Source: Rhizobium sp. CFBP 8762 (GTDB taxonomy: Bacteria > Pseudomonadota > Alphaproteobacteria > Rhizobiales > Rhizobiaceae). Taken from it: 64,000 bases of DNA. The DNA is taken from assembly GCF_014841565.1 (NCBI RefSeq), contig NZ_JACYUD010000009.1:158203-222202 (forward strand). The letters are read 5' to 3'. Below the pieces are notes generated by a model that saw nothing but the letters and a program-made list of their open reading frames with translations, did no database searches and was not told the origin of the DNA. Below, piece after piece: positions 9,037 to 18,155 of this stretch. Every line of letters starts with the position of its first letter. Position 1 is the first letter of the stretch. Both the position numbers and the translations under genes were made by a program.

Positions 9037-9587
9037 TCTGGATCAAAACCCTTCACATCGCTGCCATCTGTCTCTGGAGCGCGGGGCTGCTGGCCCTGCC
9101 CGGTCTCTACATCATTCGCAACAAGGCGGTTGTTAAGGAAGATCTCTATCGTCTGCAGGAGTTGACCCGCTTTTGCTACGTAGCGCTCATTTCTCCAGCC
9201 GCCTTTATCGCCATTGGCAGCGGTGTCGCTTTAATCTTTCTGCGAGACGCATTCGGGCAATGGTTTCATGTCAAGCTGGTTTTTGTCGGCGCGCTGGTGG
9301 TGGTCCACGTTCTCAGCGGACTGGTGATCATTCGCCTATATGACGATGGCGAGCAGTATCCGCGCTGGCGCTGGGTCGGCGTAACGGCAGCAACCAGCGT
9401 CATCATCACAGCCATTCTCGGCGTGGTGCTGTGGAAGCCGGACCTTGATCTTGCATCCTTGCTGCCGCACGTGCTGTCAGAGCCGGGAGGCTTGCGTCGT
9501 CTGGCGGAAGAGATAGCACCATCGCTCGTTCCAGGGACAGTTCCTGATGTTCACTCGTCGGGTCCAACAATGAGCCCGACGCCATGA
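9033..9587 (+). CDS. CopD-like membrane protein
   Basis: 184 residues with four predicted helices. The N-terminus (MIWIKTLHIAAICLWSAGLL) has the helix-borne His and the small-residue motif seen in CopD/YckC-type copper-associated membrane proteins. The start overlaps the ctaG stop by 4 nt. The C-terminal tail is hydrophilic and overlaps the convergent DUF2231 gene by 37 bp. A role in copper or heme handling for the neighbouring oxidase is inferred from location. Confidence 0.7.
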   Translation: MIWIKTLHIAAICLWSAGLLALPGLYIIRNKAVVKEDLYRLQELTRFCYVALISPAAFIAIGSGVALIFLRDAFGQWFHVKLVFVGALVVVHVLSGLVIIRLYDDGEQYPRWRWVGVTAATSVIITAILGVVLWKPDLDLASLLPHVLSEPGGLRRLAEEIAPSLVPGTVPDVHSSGPTMSPTP

Positions 9588-10051
9588 TCGAACACCAGCT
9601 TTCCCCCATGCCATCCGGCAAGCCCGGTAAAGATGCTGGCCAGAACCGAGAGCATCAGGCCGTAGGGCAACACAGCCGCCTCGTCCTGCAAGCGCACGCC
9701 CCAATTGGCTCCGGCAATCGCAATCAGTGTCATGGCGGCAACCGCATGGGTCCAGCTTGCCACGCGAATGCGGATGCCTTGAACGAAGAGCAGTTCCGCC
9801 GTGCCGATCAGGCCCGCGACAACCCCGCTGGCAAAGGCAAAGCCGGACGACCAGAGGCTGACCCGCACCCAGAAGAGATCGCCGGTCCACCAGTAGAAGA
9901 TGTCGCAGCCGAGTGTGGCGATGACCAGCGCAATCGGGAAATGCACGGTCATGGCATGGAGGGGATGGCCCGCAACCGCAATTGCGGATTCGACGGACTC
10001 TTCCTTGACCGTTTCGATCACCGGATTTCCTTCGTTGCGCGTCTCGTTCAT
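9551..10051 (-). CDS. DUF2231 four-helix membrane protein
   Basis: 166 residues. A short acidic N-terminus is followed by AGHPLHAMTVHFPIALV, the histidine-rich first helix typical of DUF2231, and three more helices with FYWWTG and GWHGGKLVFDHGVG. The start at 10051 has a GAGGAG ribosome site eight bases upstream. It is divergent from coxB and lies antisense in the middle of the oxidase cluster. Function of the family is unknown; the paired histidines suggest heme or metal binding, which is inference. Confidence 0.8.
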   Translation of the reverse strand: MNETRNEGNPVIETVKEESVESAIAVAGHPLHAMTVHFPIALVIATLGCDIFYWWTGDLFWVRVSLWSSGFAFASGVVAGLIGTAELLFVQGIRIRVASWTHAVAAMTLIAIAGANWGVRLQDEAAVLPYGLMLSVLASIFTGLAGWHGGKLVFDHGVGLIVGPDE

Positions 10052-10063
10052 GCCTGCACTCCT

Positions 10064-10753
10064 CTGCCAATCACTCGCGTTTCGCTCTATATTGGGCTGC
10101 CGTTGATATTGTCGAGTTGCGGCGGACCGCTTTCGACACTGGACCCTGCGGGACCATCGGCTGGGTCCATTGCCACGCTGTTCCATGTCATGTTCTGGGG
10201 GTCGGTTGCGCTGTTTGCGCTGGTGACAGGCATTCTTGCACTCTGTTTCATCGCCCCAGGTTTTGCCAGCCGCCTGTCCAGCCGCTGGCTGGTGTTTGGC
10301 GGCGGACTGGTCATGCCCTCGGTCATCCTGACGGCGCTGGTGATTTTTGCACTGTTTATGGGTGAGCGCCTGATTGCCTCCCCGCAACGCGAAGCGCCCT
10401 TGCGGGTGGAGGCCCATGCGGCACAATGGAACTGGACGTTCCGGTATCCCGCCGTTGATGGCGTCGCTCCGACCATGGACCGGCTTCACATTCCATCCGG
10501 CGAGCCGGTCGATATTGTCATCACCAGCGCGGATGTCATTCATTCGTTCTGGGTGCCGCGCCTTGGTGGCAAGCTTGATGCCATTCCCGGCCATGAAAAC
10601 ATTGTGCGCCTGCAAGCAGACCGTCCCGGCATTTATCGTGGTGTCTGCGCCGAGTTCTGCGGCGAAGGCCATACGATCATGGAATTCACCGTAGAGGCCC
10701 ATGCTCCGCAAGACTATGAAAGTGAACTTCGCCAGATGGACAGGACGCAATGA
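10064..10753 (+). CDS. coxB: Cytochrome c oxidase subunit II (CoxB-like) lipoprotein, non-canonical start
   Basis: About 229 residues. A lipoprotein signal ends in Leu-Ser-Ser-Cys. Two membrane helices follow, then the periplasmic cupredoxin domain with a complete CuA site: His in VIHSFWVP and the CAEFCGEGHTIM cluster (two Cys, Glu, His, Met). The subunit should therefore accept electrons from cytochrome c. No ATG, GTG or TTG in this frame gives a full signal peptide. A CTG at 10064 would give an 18-residue lipoprotein signal, and I use it provisionally. No Shine-Dalgarno sequence is visible. The gene ends in an ATGA overlap with coxA. Identity is firm, start is not. Confidence 0.8.
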   Translation: MPITRVSLYIGLPLILSSCGGPLSTLDPAGPSAGSIATLFHVMFWGSVALFALVTGILALCFIAPGFASRLSSRWLVFGGGLVMPSVILTALVIFALFMGERLIASPQREAPLRVEAHAAQWNWTFRYPAVDGVAPTMDRLHIPSGEPVDIVITSADVIHSFWVPRLGGKLDAIPGHENIVRLQADRPGIYRGVCAEFCGEGHTIMEFTVEAHAPQDYESELRQMDRTQ

Positions 10754-13279
10754 CGGACGCCCCCGCCAAACCATCGCCCATCGCGCTGCATAAACAACTG
10801 TCTCGCATCTGGGATACGCCCGGTGGCTGGGGTTGTCTATCCGCCGTCAACCATACGGTGCTCGGCCGTCGTTTCATCATCGCGGCTTTCGTGTTTTTCG
10901 CCATTGGAGGCCTGTTGTCGATGCTGATCCGGGTTCAGTTGGCGACACCCAACAGTGCCTTTCTGGGACCGGCGGTCTACAACCAGATTTTCACCATGCA
11001 TGGCACGGTGATGATGTTTCTGTTTGCCATTCCGATGTTTGAAGGCTTCGCCATCTACCTGCTGCCCAAAATGCTCGGCGCACGCGACATGGCGTTTCCA
11101 CGCCTGACCGCCTACGGCTTCTGGTGCTACATTTTCGGCGGCTCCATCCTCATTATTGCGCTGCTTTTTGGGCGTGGCGCCCGATAGTGGCTGGTTCATG
11201 TATACGCCATTGTCGTCATCGGCACATACGCCGGGCATCAATGCTGATGTCTGGCTGCTGGGCATTACCTTTGTCGAGATTTCCGCCATGTCGGCGGCGG
11301 TGGAAACGCTGGTTTCGATCCTGAAAATGCGCGCGCCCGGCATGTCGCTCGATAAAATGCCGATCTTTGCCTGGTATTTGCTGGTGGTGGCGGCCATGAT
11401 GCTGCTGGGCTTCCCGCCCATGATCCTTGGCTCCATCCTTCTGGAACTGGAACGCGCCTTCGACCTGCCCTTCTTCGATCCAACGCGCGGCGGGGACTCG
11501 CTGTTGTGGCAGCACCTGTTCTGGCTGTTCGGTCACCCGGAAGTCTACATCATCTTTCTTCCGGCAGCGGGGGCGATCTCCACCGTTTTACCGGTGTTTG
11601 CGCGGCACCGGCTGATTGGCTATCGCGGCATTGTCGTGTCCGCCATTGCGGTCGGGTTCTTGTCGTTTGGACTGTGGGTGCACCACATGTTTGCAGTTGG
11701 CATTCCACATCTGGCACTGGCGTTTTTCTCGGCGGCCAGCGCGCTCGTCGCCATTCCCACGGCCGTACAGATCTTCGCATGGCTGGCGACGCTCGCAAAG
11801 GGACGCCCGCGCATGGATATTCCCATGCTGTACCTCAGCGGCTTTTTCCTGATTTTTGTCATGGGCGGGCTGACGGGGGTTATGCTCGCCATGGTTCCAT
11901 TCGACTGGCAGGCCCATGATACGCATTTCGTCGTGGCGCACCTGCATTACGTGCTGGTGGGCGGTTTCGTGTTTCCCATGCTGGCAGCGGCCTATTACTG
12001 GCTGCCGCACATGACGGGACGCTTGAGCGTTCGCGGCCTGTCGGTGCCAGCCTTCTGGCTGCTGCTTATCGGTTTCAACATGACGTTCTCTCTTATGCAC
12101 CTCACAGGTCTGAAAGGCATGCCGCGGCGGGTATCCACTTATCCCGGTGGCGTCGGTTGGGATTGGCTCAACCTCCTGTCCTCCGTCGGAGGCTTTGTGC
12201 TGACCATGGGCTTCGCACTGTTCGTGCTGGATGTTGTTCTGCACATCAAGTTCGGCAAGCCATTCCGCCGCAATCCGTGGAAAGCTGCATCTCTCGAATG
12301 GGCAACCCCCACGCCTCCCCCGTCTTATGCCTTTGCCTCCCTGCCGCACATTTCCGAGCGCGCCGATCTGGTGGACCCGGAAACGCTCGGCCCCCGGCTG
12401 GCCGCCGGTGACGGCTATCTCGGCTTGGCGCGAAACAACTGGATGGAATCGCTGGGCGTAGATATGACCACCGGCAAGCCTGATCAGGTCATTATCCTGC
12501 CCCAACCAAGCTATCTGCCGCTGCTAACGGCCTTGGCCACCGGCGGTTTTGTGCTCTGTCTCCTGTTCAAACTCTACTGGGTCTCTCTTGTGCCGCTGGC
12601 ACTGGTGCTTGCGCTGTTTATGGTATGGACGCGAACGTCCGGGTTGAAACACGATACCGATCTGCTTCCCATCGGCCGCAACCAAAGTGCACCGCCACAT
12701 GTCCAAGCGGCGCAGGCTCCATCCTACCTCGCAATGGTCTTCGCGCTGGTCGGCAATGGCACACTCTATGTCTCACTGTTGTTCGGCACGCTGTTTCTGT
12801 GGCTGGTGGCACCGAACTGGCCCCCGCGTGAACTGATTGAAACCGGACTGGCTGTGCCCGCACTGGCCGTCACCGCAAGCCTGCTTGCCGCCGGGCTGGC
12901 ACGCAGGGCGGTGCGGGCTCTCCGCGACAGTCGCTCCCCCGTTCCTGCGCTGCTAGGCGCAACCATCGCCCACCTCACAGCACTCGGCGCAACGATATGG
13001 CTGGTCTCCACTGCTCTGCCCGACCCGACAAGCCATGCCTATGCTGCCACCAGCTTCGTCGTGCTGGCGTACTGCGCGCTTCACAACGCGCTTGGGCTGA
13101 TCTTTGCCGTATTTGGTCTCTGGCGCTGGCATGACGGTTTTCTGTCGGCAAAGCGCACACTGGATTTGCGCATCGGCAGCCGCCTGCACGATTACACCGG
13201 ACTGGCGAGCCTTGCCGGTGTCGGCCTTGTGCTGATCATGCCGAAACTGGTCGCCATGACAGAAGGGCTGGCACCATGA
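10750..13279 (+). pseudogene. coxA: Cytochrome c oxidase subunit I fused to a subunit III-like domain, broken by a frameshift
   Basis: Two overlapping frames make up one gene. Frame one (10750-11187, 145 aa) carries the first helices and the heme ligand region FTMHGTVMMF, and ends in ALLFGRGAR-stop. Frame two (11156-13279) continues with VAPDSGWFMYTPLSS, the CuB/heme region WLFGHPEVYIIFLP, HHMF and HFVVAHLHYVLVGG. After about residue 500 it has a further block of helices resembling subunit III. Omitting one base in the T5G3 run at about 11165-11172 restores ALLFGVAPDSGW, the expected family sequence. All metal ligands visible in the family are otherwise present, so the lesion is recent or a base-calling error. 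As read, the protein is truncated after about three helices. Confidence 0.85.
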
Positions 13280-13650
13280 TGGAAAGTCGTGGGATAGTTG
13301 GCGGAGGCCGACCGCTTCTGGTTCTGGTCAGCGGCTTCGGCGTTTGGGCCGCGGCATTTCTGGCGCTCTATATGATGTTGACGGTTGGTTGCGCATTGGG
13401 TTGGACCTCTGCCCCCGGCATTGCCGGATTGGACCTGCAACGCTCGATACAGATCATACTGTTTCTGCTCGCCGTTGCTGCCAATGCGGCTGTGCTGATT
13501 ACCGCATGGAAAATACGACAGCGCGTTTCGCACGATACCGCATCGCTTCAGGGCTTCTTGAATGCCGTTGGCTTTTACGGTGCTTTAGCTGCCTTAGGCT
13601 GCACGATTGCCACCTTTCTGCCCGTCACAACGCTCACCACTTGCCATTAG
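13276..13650 (+). CDS. Small three-helix membrane protein of the oxidase locus
   Basis: 124 residues with three hydrophobic segments (about 13-40, 60-78, 98-118) and a C-terminus ending Thr-Cys-His. The start overlaps the coxA stop (ATGATG), so it is the last gene of the plus-strand oxidase operon. I do not recognise a named family. Position suggests an accessory or subunit IV-like polypeptide. Confidence 0.7.
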   Translation: MMESRGIVGGGRPLLVLVSGFGVWAAAFLALYMMLTVGCALGWTSAPGIAGLDLQRSIQIILFLLAVAANAAVLITAWKIRQRVSHDTASLQGFLNAVGFYGALAALGCTIATFLPVTTLTTCH

Positions 13651-13806
13651 AAATCGGAGATTAGCCCTCTCAACACCCATAAAATTCTGTAGGCCATTAT
13701 TATTTTTCACGAATTTCGCCCAAATGCGGCGAAAGCGTGGAACCAATCGGCCATTGATGTGTTCTTTATTAGTATTCATCAATTTCCTTGAGAGGGAGAC
13801 TTCACC

Positions 13807-13884
13807 ATGGGGCGTGGAATTCTGTTGTGGTTGTTGGGCGTTCCGATTCCAATCATCATTCTTCTTGCATTATTTTTCCGATAG
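13807..13884 (+). CDS. Very small hydrophobic protein (25 aa)
   Basis: The ATG at 13807 follows GAGAGGGAGA at good spacing and encodes MGRGILLWLLGVPIPIIILL plus five residues, ending at TAG 13884. The peptide is one transmembrane helix with a Gly-Arg start and a Pro-Ile-Pro kink. It lies 12 nt upstream of the next membrane-protein gene, which has its own ribosome site, so both are probably in one transcript. Small single-helix proteins of this kind occur in rhizobia, but I know no function. Confidence 0.7.
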   Translation: MGRGILLWLLGVPIPIIILLALFFR

Positions 13885-13896
13885 GGGACTAGAGAT

Positions 13897-14820
13897 ATGG
13901 CGATCGTTTCACCAAATTCGACGACGACTTCAGGCGGTCGTGAATCCGCAATTTCCGCAATCAACTGGGGTCCGGTTATCGCTGGCGCAGTGGCCGCGAC
14001 GATCCTCAGCATTATGCTGATGATTCTTGGTGCCGGGCTTGGCTTGACCATCGTGTCGCCTTGGTCGACCGCTGGTACGGTCGCAACGACAGTGGCAATT
14101 TCTGCCTTCATCTGGCTGGTTGTGGTTCAGGCAATTTCCGCTGGCGTCGGCGGTTATCTGACTGGCCGTCTGCGTACGCGCTGGACAAGCGTTCATAACG
14201 ACGAAGTCTATTTCCGCGATACAGCACATGGCTTCTTGTCCTGGGCACTTGCTACCCTTCTTGCCATCACGGTTGCCAGCTCGGCGATTTCTTCCATCGT
14301 CAGCGGTGGTGCATCGGCAGTCGGTTCCGTTGCGTCCGGTGCTGCGACAGCCGCCGGTGGTGCTGCGGCAGTTGCTGCCAACAATGGCGAAATGAGCAAC
14401 ATGGACCCGAACGGTTACTTCCTGGACACACTGTTCCGTGCTCCTGAGACCGCTGCTCCAAATGCTGCAACGGCTGATCCTGCGCAGGTTCGCGGCGAAG
14501 CATCGCGTATTCTCGCCCGCAGTGCCTTGAACGGTGAAGTTGCTGCCGGTGACCGCACGTACCTCGCTCAGATGATCTCCCGCGAATCGGGCATCACTCA
14601 ACAGGAAGCTGAAGCCCGCATTGATCAGGTTGTTGCTGAAACCAAGCAAGCTGCCGAAACAGCCAAGCAGGCCGCTGATACTGCCCGTAAAGGTGCCATC
14701 ACTGCTTCGCTTCTGATCTTCGCAACGCTTCTCATCGGTGCTTTCGTTGCTTCTTGGGCAGCTGCATTCGGTGGTCGTCACCGCGACGAGTTCGAAATCA
14801 AGCATCCTTACAACAGCTAA
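13897..14820 (+). CDS. Integral membrane protein, unknown function
   Basis: 307 residues. Two N-terminal helices (about 25-55 and 62-88) are followed by GGYLTGRLRTRW and a third helix (about 105-130). Then comes an Ala/Gly/Ser-rich segment, a soluble Ala/Gln/Glu-rich helical region (about 195-260, with repeated QAAETAKQAADTAR heptad-like sequence) and a final helix with a HRDEFEIKHPYNS tail. The start follows AGAGAT. A strong terminator follows at 14847. No catalytic motif is visible. It may be co-transcribed with the 25-aa gene upstream. Confidence 0.8.
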   Translation: MAIVSPNSTTTSGGRESAISAINWGPVIAGAVAATILSIMLMILGAGLGLTIVSPWSTAGTVATTVAISAFIWLVVVQAISAGVGGYLTGRLRTRWTSVHNDEVYFRDTAHGFLSWALATLLAITVASSAISSIVSGGASAVGSVASGAATAAGGAAAVAANNGEMSNMDPNGYFLDTLFRAPETAAPNAATADPAQVRGEASRILARSALNGEVAAGDRTYLAQMISRESGITQQEAEARIDQVVAETKQAAETAKQAADTARKGAITASLLIFATLLIGAFVASWAAAFGGRHRDEFEIKHPYNS

Positions 14821-14846
14821 TCGCTGGTCGTATAAGGTATGATACG

Positions 14847-14878
14847 AAAGCCCGGCTTGTCCGGGCTTTTTCTTTTTT
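14847..14878 (+). terminator. Rho-independent terminator
   Basis: A 9-bp stem AAAGCCCGG/CCGGGCTTT with a 5-nt loop is followed by a T-rich tract, 26 nt after the stop of the membrane-protein gene. Confidence 0.9.
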
Positions 14879-14937
14879 GGAACGATTTTTCCACTAAACC
14901 GTTCCTTACAGTGTTCCTAGCAACAGAGGGTGCTGTC

Positions 14938-15177
14938 ATGGTGGTAAGTACAACGGAACTGAAGGTTCAGGATATTCTGGAAAATGTTTCGCTGATCCGG
15001 GACCAGAAGATAGCCAAATTGAAATTGCTGGAAGAAGATGCCCGTGGACTGCAACGCGCAGGCTCCGAGAGCGCGATGGTAGACGATGACGGCTGGTACG
15101 CCGATCTGCGCATCATTGAAAAGGCGCTGAAAAAGCTTGGGCAGGGCAGCCGCCCTGAGGGCGCCTCAAGTCTTTAA
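14938..15177 (+). CDS. Small hypothetical protein (79 aa)
   Basis: The chosen ATG at 14938 has GAGGG upstream and starts after the preceding terminator; the longer frame from 14839 would run through that terminator. The product is a soluble, charged, helical protein (TTELKVQDILENVSLIRDQK). A terminator follows immediately. Family not recognised. Confidence 0.65.
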   Translation: MVVSTTELKVQDILENVSLIRDQKIAKLKLLEEDARGLQRAGSESAMVDDDGWYADLRIIEKALKKLGQGSRPEGASSL

Positions 15178-15186
15178 AGTGCAGTG

Positions 15187-15213
15187 CCGGAGCGAAATCG
15201 CTCCGGTTTTTTT
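15187..15213 (+). terminator. Rho-independent terminator
   Basis: Stem CCGGAGCG/CGCTCCGG with an AAAT loop and seven T residues, directly after the 79-aa gene. Its T-run touches the stop codon of the convergent gene at 15212. Confidence 0.9.
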
Positions 15214-16516
15214 ATAGGCACTCCAGCCAGCCACCGGTAAAGCCGGCAAGGTCAAGCCCACGGCGAACCAGATCGGTCGCGCGTATCAAGGCCCACGGCT
15301 GGCCGGTGCGATAATTCTCGATCATCATGACCAACAACCCTTGATCCAGCCCGGAGCATCGACGCGCCACCCAACCTTCCGGTCCCCTACTCCGCCCGCG
15401 CAAGCTCGGATTGAAGCTGTCAGGAAAACGTCCGTGGTTCAGCAAAGCTGGGTAGGTTTGCATCAGGTGGTCAAAATGTTGCCACGCCACATCCGCGTTG
15501 AACGGTAGGCAGGCCAGTCCCGCCCAGGGAATCAAGGTGCCGTCGTCAGGCCCGAACGGAACTGCGCGAGCACTGTATCCCAGCATGGTCATCCGCCTGC
15601 CGTCACGCAATACGCGCGGACCCTTTGGCCCGCCGCAGGCCGACAGGCCCCAGCTACCTGCTCCGTATCCGGTAAACCGATTGGGATTCTGCTCTGCATA
15701 GGCCTGTTGTGCCGTGATGGCGCGCTGCGTGTTTTGAAAATAATCGGCGCCGTCTAGATTAAGTTGGCCATCCTGCAACCCCCGGAAATCGATCCAGCTG
15801 TGCGAAAACAGATGGATAAACAGTGGACCTGCATGGAGATACCGCATCGCTCCTTCGCCGAGATAGGTGTAGCTCTTGGCGAACTGTGCGTAGCTGTCCT
15901 TTGACAAAGCAAATGTGGGCGATGCCAGACCGAGGACGAACAGGATAATCGCCTCACTATAGCCCTGCCAGACATGTGGCAGAAACCCGGTCTCGGGTTT
16001 CCAGCCCATAAACACCATCGCGCTTTCATTCTCCATGAAGCGCCAATCCACCCGTTCATACAACAGGGTCACAACGCGACGGATATCGCGCTCACTCTGC
16101 GCGTCACCCTGAAAATAGGCGCTGGCGGTAATCATTCCCGCGATCAGAAAAGCGGTATCAATGGAGGAGAGTTCGCTGTCCCACGTTCGTTGCCCGGTCT
16201 TCATATCCAGAAAATGATAATAGAAGCCGCGATAGCCGGTTGCGTCTGGCGCATCGCTCTGCTCCGAATTCAGGAAGAAATCCAGTAGGCGCCGGGTGCG
16301 CGCTACGGCGTCATTCCGGGTCATCCATCCGCGCTCCACGCCGATGGGTATGCACGACAGCCAGAAGCCAACGACGGCAATGCTGCAGGGCGATCCCGGG
16401 AGCGATGTATCGGCAACAAGGCCGGTATCCGGGTCGCTGAAATCCAGAAAGTAGCGGAAAGCGTCGTGTTGTATTATGTCTAGTTGTTGACGTCGGTCTG
16501 TATCGAGATTCACCAT
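15212..16516 (-). CDS. Glucoamylase-like (PF10091-type) glycoside hydrolase
   Basis: About 434 residues from the ATG at 16516, where the start is uncertain: 16540 is also in frame and neither has a strong ribosome site. It has the (alpha/alpha)6-barrel signatures of the glycoamylase family: HDAFRYFLDFSDPDTGLVAD near the N-terminus, GYRGFYYHFLD, WDSELSSIDTAFLIAGM and a C-terminal FNPSLRG segment. The same domain occurs in cyclic beta-1,2-glucan synthase and in GH144 endo-beta-1,2-glucanases, so a beta-glucan substrate is plausible in a rhizobium. No signal peptide is visible, suggesting a cytoplasmic enzyme. Confidence 0.75.
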   Translation of the reverse strand: MVNLDTDRRQQLDIIQHDAFRYFLDFSDPDTGLVADTSLPGSPCSIAVVGFWLSCIPIGVERGWMTRNDAVARTRRLLDFFLNSEQSDAPDATGYRGFYYHFLDMKTGQRTWDSELSSIDTAFLIAGMITASAYFQGDAQSERDIRRVVTLLYERVDWRFMENESAMVFMGWKPETGFLPHVWQGYSEAIILFVLGLASPTFALSKDSYAQFAKSYTYLGEGAMRYLHAGPLFIHLFSHSWIDFRGLQDGQLNLDGADYFQNTQRAITAQQAYAEQNPNRFTGYGAGSWGLSACGGPKGPRVLRDGRRMTMLGYSARAVPFGPDDGTLIPWAGLACLPFNADVAWQHFDHLMQTYPALLNHGRFPDSFNPSLRGRSRGPEGWVARRCSGLDQGLLVMMIENYRTGQPWALIRATDLVRRGLDLAGFTGGWLECL

Positions 16517-16579
16517 AACAGTCCATTTCAGCAGGGGCATTCAGTATATGGCAATGCCAGCCGAGCTTACGAGAGCCCC

Positions 16580-17179
16580 ATGACCATCTCCTTGACAAAA
16601 GCATTCTTTGAGCGGGACGTCGTTGATGTGGCGCGCGCACTGGTCGGGTGTAAGCTGACCGTGAACGGCATCGGTGGGCGTATCGTTGAAACGGAAGCCT
16701 ACCATCGCGAGGATGAAGCTTCGCACAGTTTTCGCGGCGAAACGGCCCGCAACGCAGCGATGTTTGGCCCGGCAGGCTGTGCCTATGTCTATCGCTCCTA
16801 TGGCATCCACTGGTGCCTGAATGTCACCACGGGGCACGGCAGTGCCGTGCTGATCCGCGCATTGGAACCCTTGCTGGGTGTGGACGTAATGCAGCAACGA
16901 CGTGGCATGGACGCGCTTCGTTTGCTGTGCTCCGGTCCGGGCCGCCTTTGCGCCGCCCTGCATGTGGACCTTTCACTCAACGGACAAGCAATTAACCAGC
17001 CTCCATTTGCGTTATGGCATGGTGTGACCGCTGGCAAAGTTGTGAGTGGCCCCCGGATCGGCATCACCAAAAACGTGGGCCAGCCCTGGCGGTTTGGGCT
17101 GGAAGGCTCCGCTTTCCTCAGTAAACCTCTTGTTCCGACGAGGCCTGATCACAGGCAAGGAGCGCCTTCAGCGGAATAA
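16580..17179 (+). CDS. mpg: DNA-3-methyladenine glycosylase (AAG/MPG family)
   Basis: 199 residues of the alkyladenine-glycosylase fold. It has RALVGCKLTV, the catalytic-site strand RIVETEAYHREDEASHSFRG, MFGPAGCAYVYRSYGIHWCLNV and VLIRALEPL, followed by GPGRLCAALH. It excises alkylated purines at the start of base-excision repair. The start at 16580 is the internal ATG preceded by GAGAG; the frame opens further upstream. Its last 62 bases overlap the end of the convergent HWE kinase gene. Confidence 0.9.
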   Translation: MTISLTKAFFERDVVDVARALVGCKLTVNGIGGRIVETEAYHREDEASHSFRGETARNAAMFGPAGCAYVYRSYGIHWCLNVTTGHGSAVLIRALEPLLGVDVMQQRRGMDALRLLCSGPGRLCAALHVDLSLNGQAINQPPFALWHGVTAGKVVSGPRIGITKNVGQPWRFGLEGSAFLSKPLVPTRPDHRQGAPSAE

Positions 17180-18155
17180 CCATGCGGCAGGCCAAGCCAG
17201 TGGGTTTGTAATCAAGGTCTGTCTCGGCACCCAGTTCATGGACGAGCACACGCTGGATCATCGCTGAACCAAACCCCTGCCGCGACGGCGGCTCGACCGG
17301 CGGGCCGCCAAATTCCTTCCAGTGCAGAACCAGAACACCGCCTTGCGGATGCTCCTCTACAGCCCAGCGCACCTCGACATGACCCGCATCGGTGCTCAGT
17401 GCCCCATATTTGACCGCATTGGTGCACAGTTCATGCAGCGACATGCTGAGCGATAGCGCGGCGTTTGCCCGAATTTGCAAATCCGGACCCTGCGCGGTCA
17501 GCTTAGGCGAGCCTTCATCCTGGAATGGCTTGATGGCGGTATCAACAGTGGCACAAAGGGCCGCCCCCTGCCAGCGCTGCGTTAAAAGAGCATGTGCGTT
17601 CGTGAGCGCAATCAGGCGATGCGAAAAGATCGCTGACGCTTCAGCAGCAGGTATATTCGACTTGAAGGTTTGCCGCGCAATGGCCTGAACGGTGGACAGA
17701 AGATTTTTAACCCGGTGATCGAGCTCCCGTACCAGAAGATCGTGATGGTGATCCTGCTCCACCTGCCTGGCCTGCGCTTCGGCCAAGCGGTCCATCAGTG
17801 CATCAACCGCACCGCCCAGTCGGCCGAGTTCACCGTCATCCACACGGTCGCCAGCAAAAGCACCGGGATCTTTTGCCTCCCAGCCCTCCAGCTTTTGTAT
17901 GAGATCACCAACCCGCCCCTCGTGCCGTTGGCGAGACAAACCGGATATCGCCAACCACAGGGTCGCCAGCACCAGCAGGCTCATCACCACATGGCGGATG
18001 ACCATCGCGTTGACCGCAAGAGACGAATGCGGGCCCAAGGCCGCGACCAGCGCTGAACGAGTAGCAAACGCGTCCAAAGCAATGATGCCACATGTCGCGA
18101 CAGCACATAAACCCACCAGCAAACTGTGTTGCCGACGTACCCCCGCAGACCCCAT
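17118..18155 (-). CDS. Membrane HWE-family sensor histidine kinase
   Basis: 345 residues from the ATG at 18155, which has GGGAAGG upstream. Two membrane helices (about 12-35 and 50-72) flank a short loop. A HAMP-like linker, His147 in ELDHRVKN, an N-box HELCTNAVKYGALS and the WKE motif define the HWE class of kinases common in rhizobia. There is no receiver domain or sensor PAS, so the signal is unknown. No partner response regulator is adjacent. The 3' end overlaps mpg on the other strand. Confidence 0.88.
   Translation of the reverse strand: MGSAGVRRQHSLLVGLCAVATCGIIALDAFATRSALVAALGPHSSLAVNAMVIRHVVMSLLVLATLWLAISGLSRQRHEGRVGDLIQKLEGWEAKDPGAFAGDRVDDGELGRLGGAVDALMDRLAEAQARQVEQDHHHDLLVRELDHRVKNLLSTVQAIARQTFKSNIPAAEASAIFSHRLIALTNAHALLTQRWQGAALCATVDTAIKPFQDEGSPKLTAQGPDLQIRANAALSLSMSLHELCTNAVKYGALSTDAGHVEVRWAVEEHPQGGVLVLHWKEFGGPPVEPPSRQGFGSAMIQRVLVHELGAETDLDYKPTGLACRMVIPLKALLACDQASSEQEVY

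Noticed and set aside
9584..10063. Upstream extension of the coxB frame
   Set aside because: It runs antisense through the DUF2231 gene and carries no recognisable domain; only the part from about 10064 is protein-like.
11160..11190. Programmed ribosomal frameshift in coxA
   Set aside because: The needed shift is +1, with no known slippery or stimulatory element, and subunit I genes are not known to use recoding. A mutation or base error is simpler.
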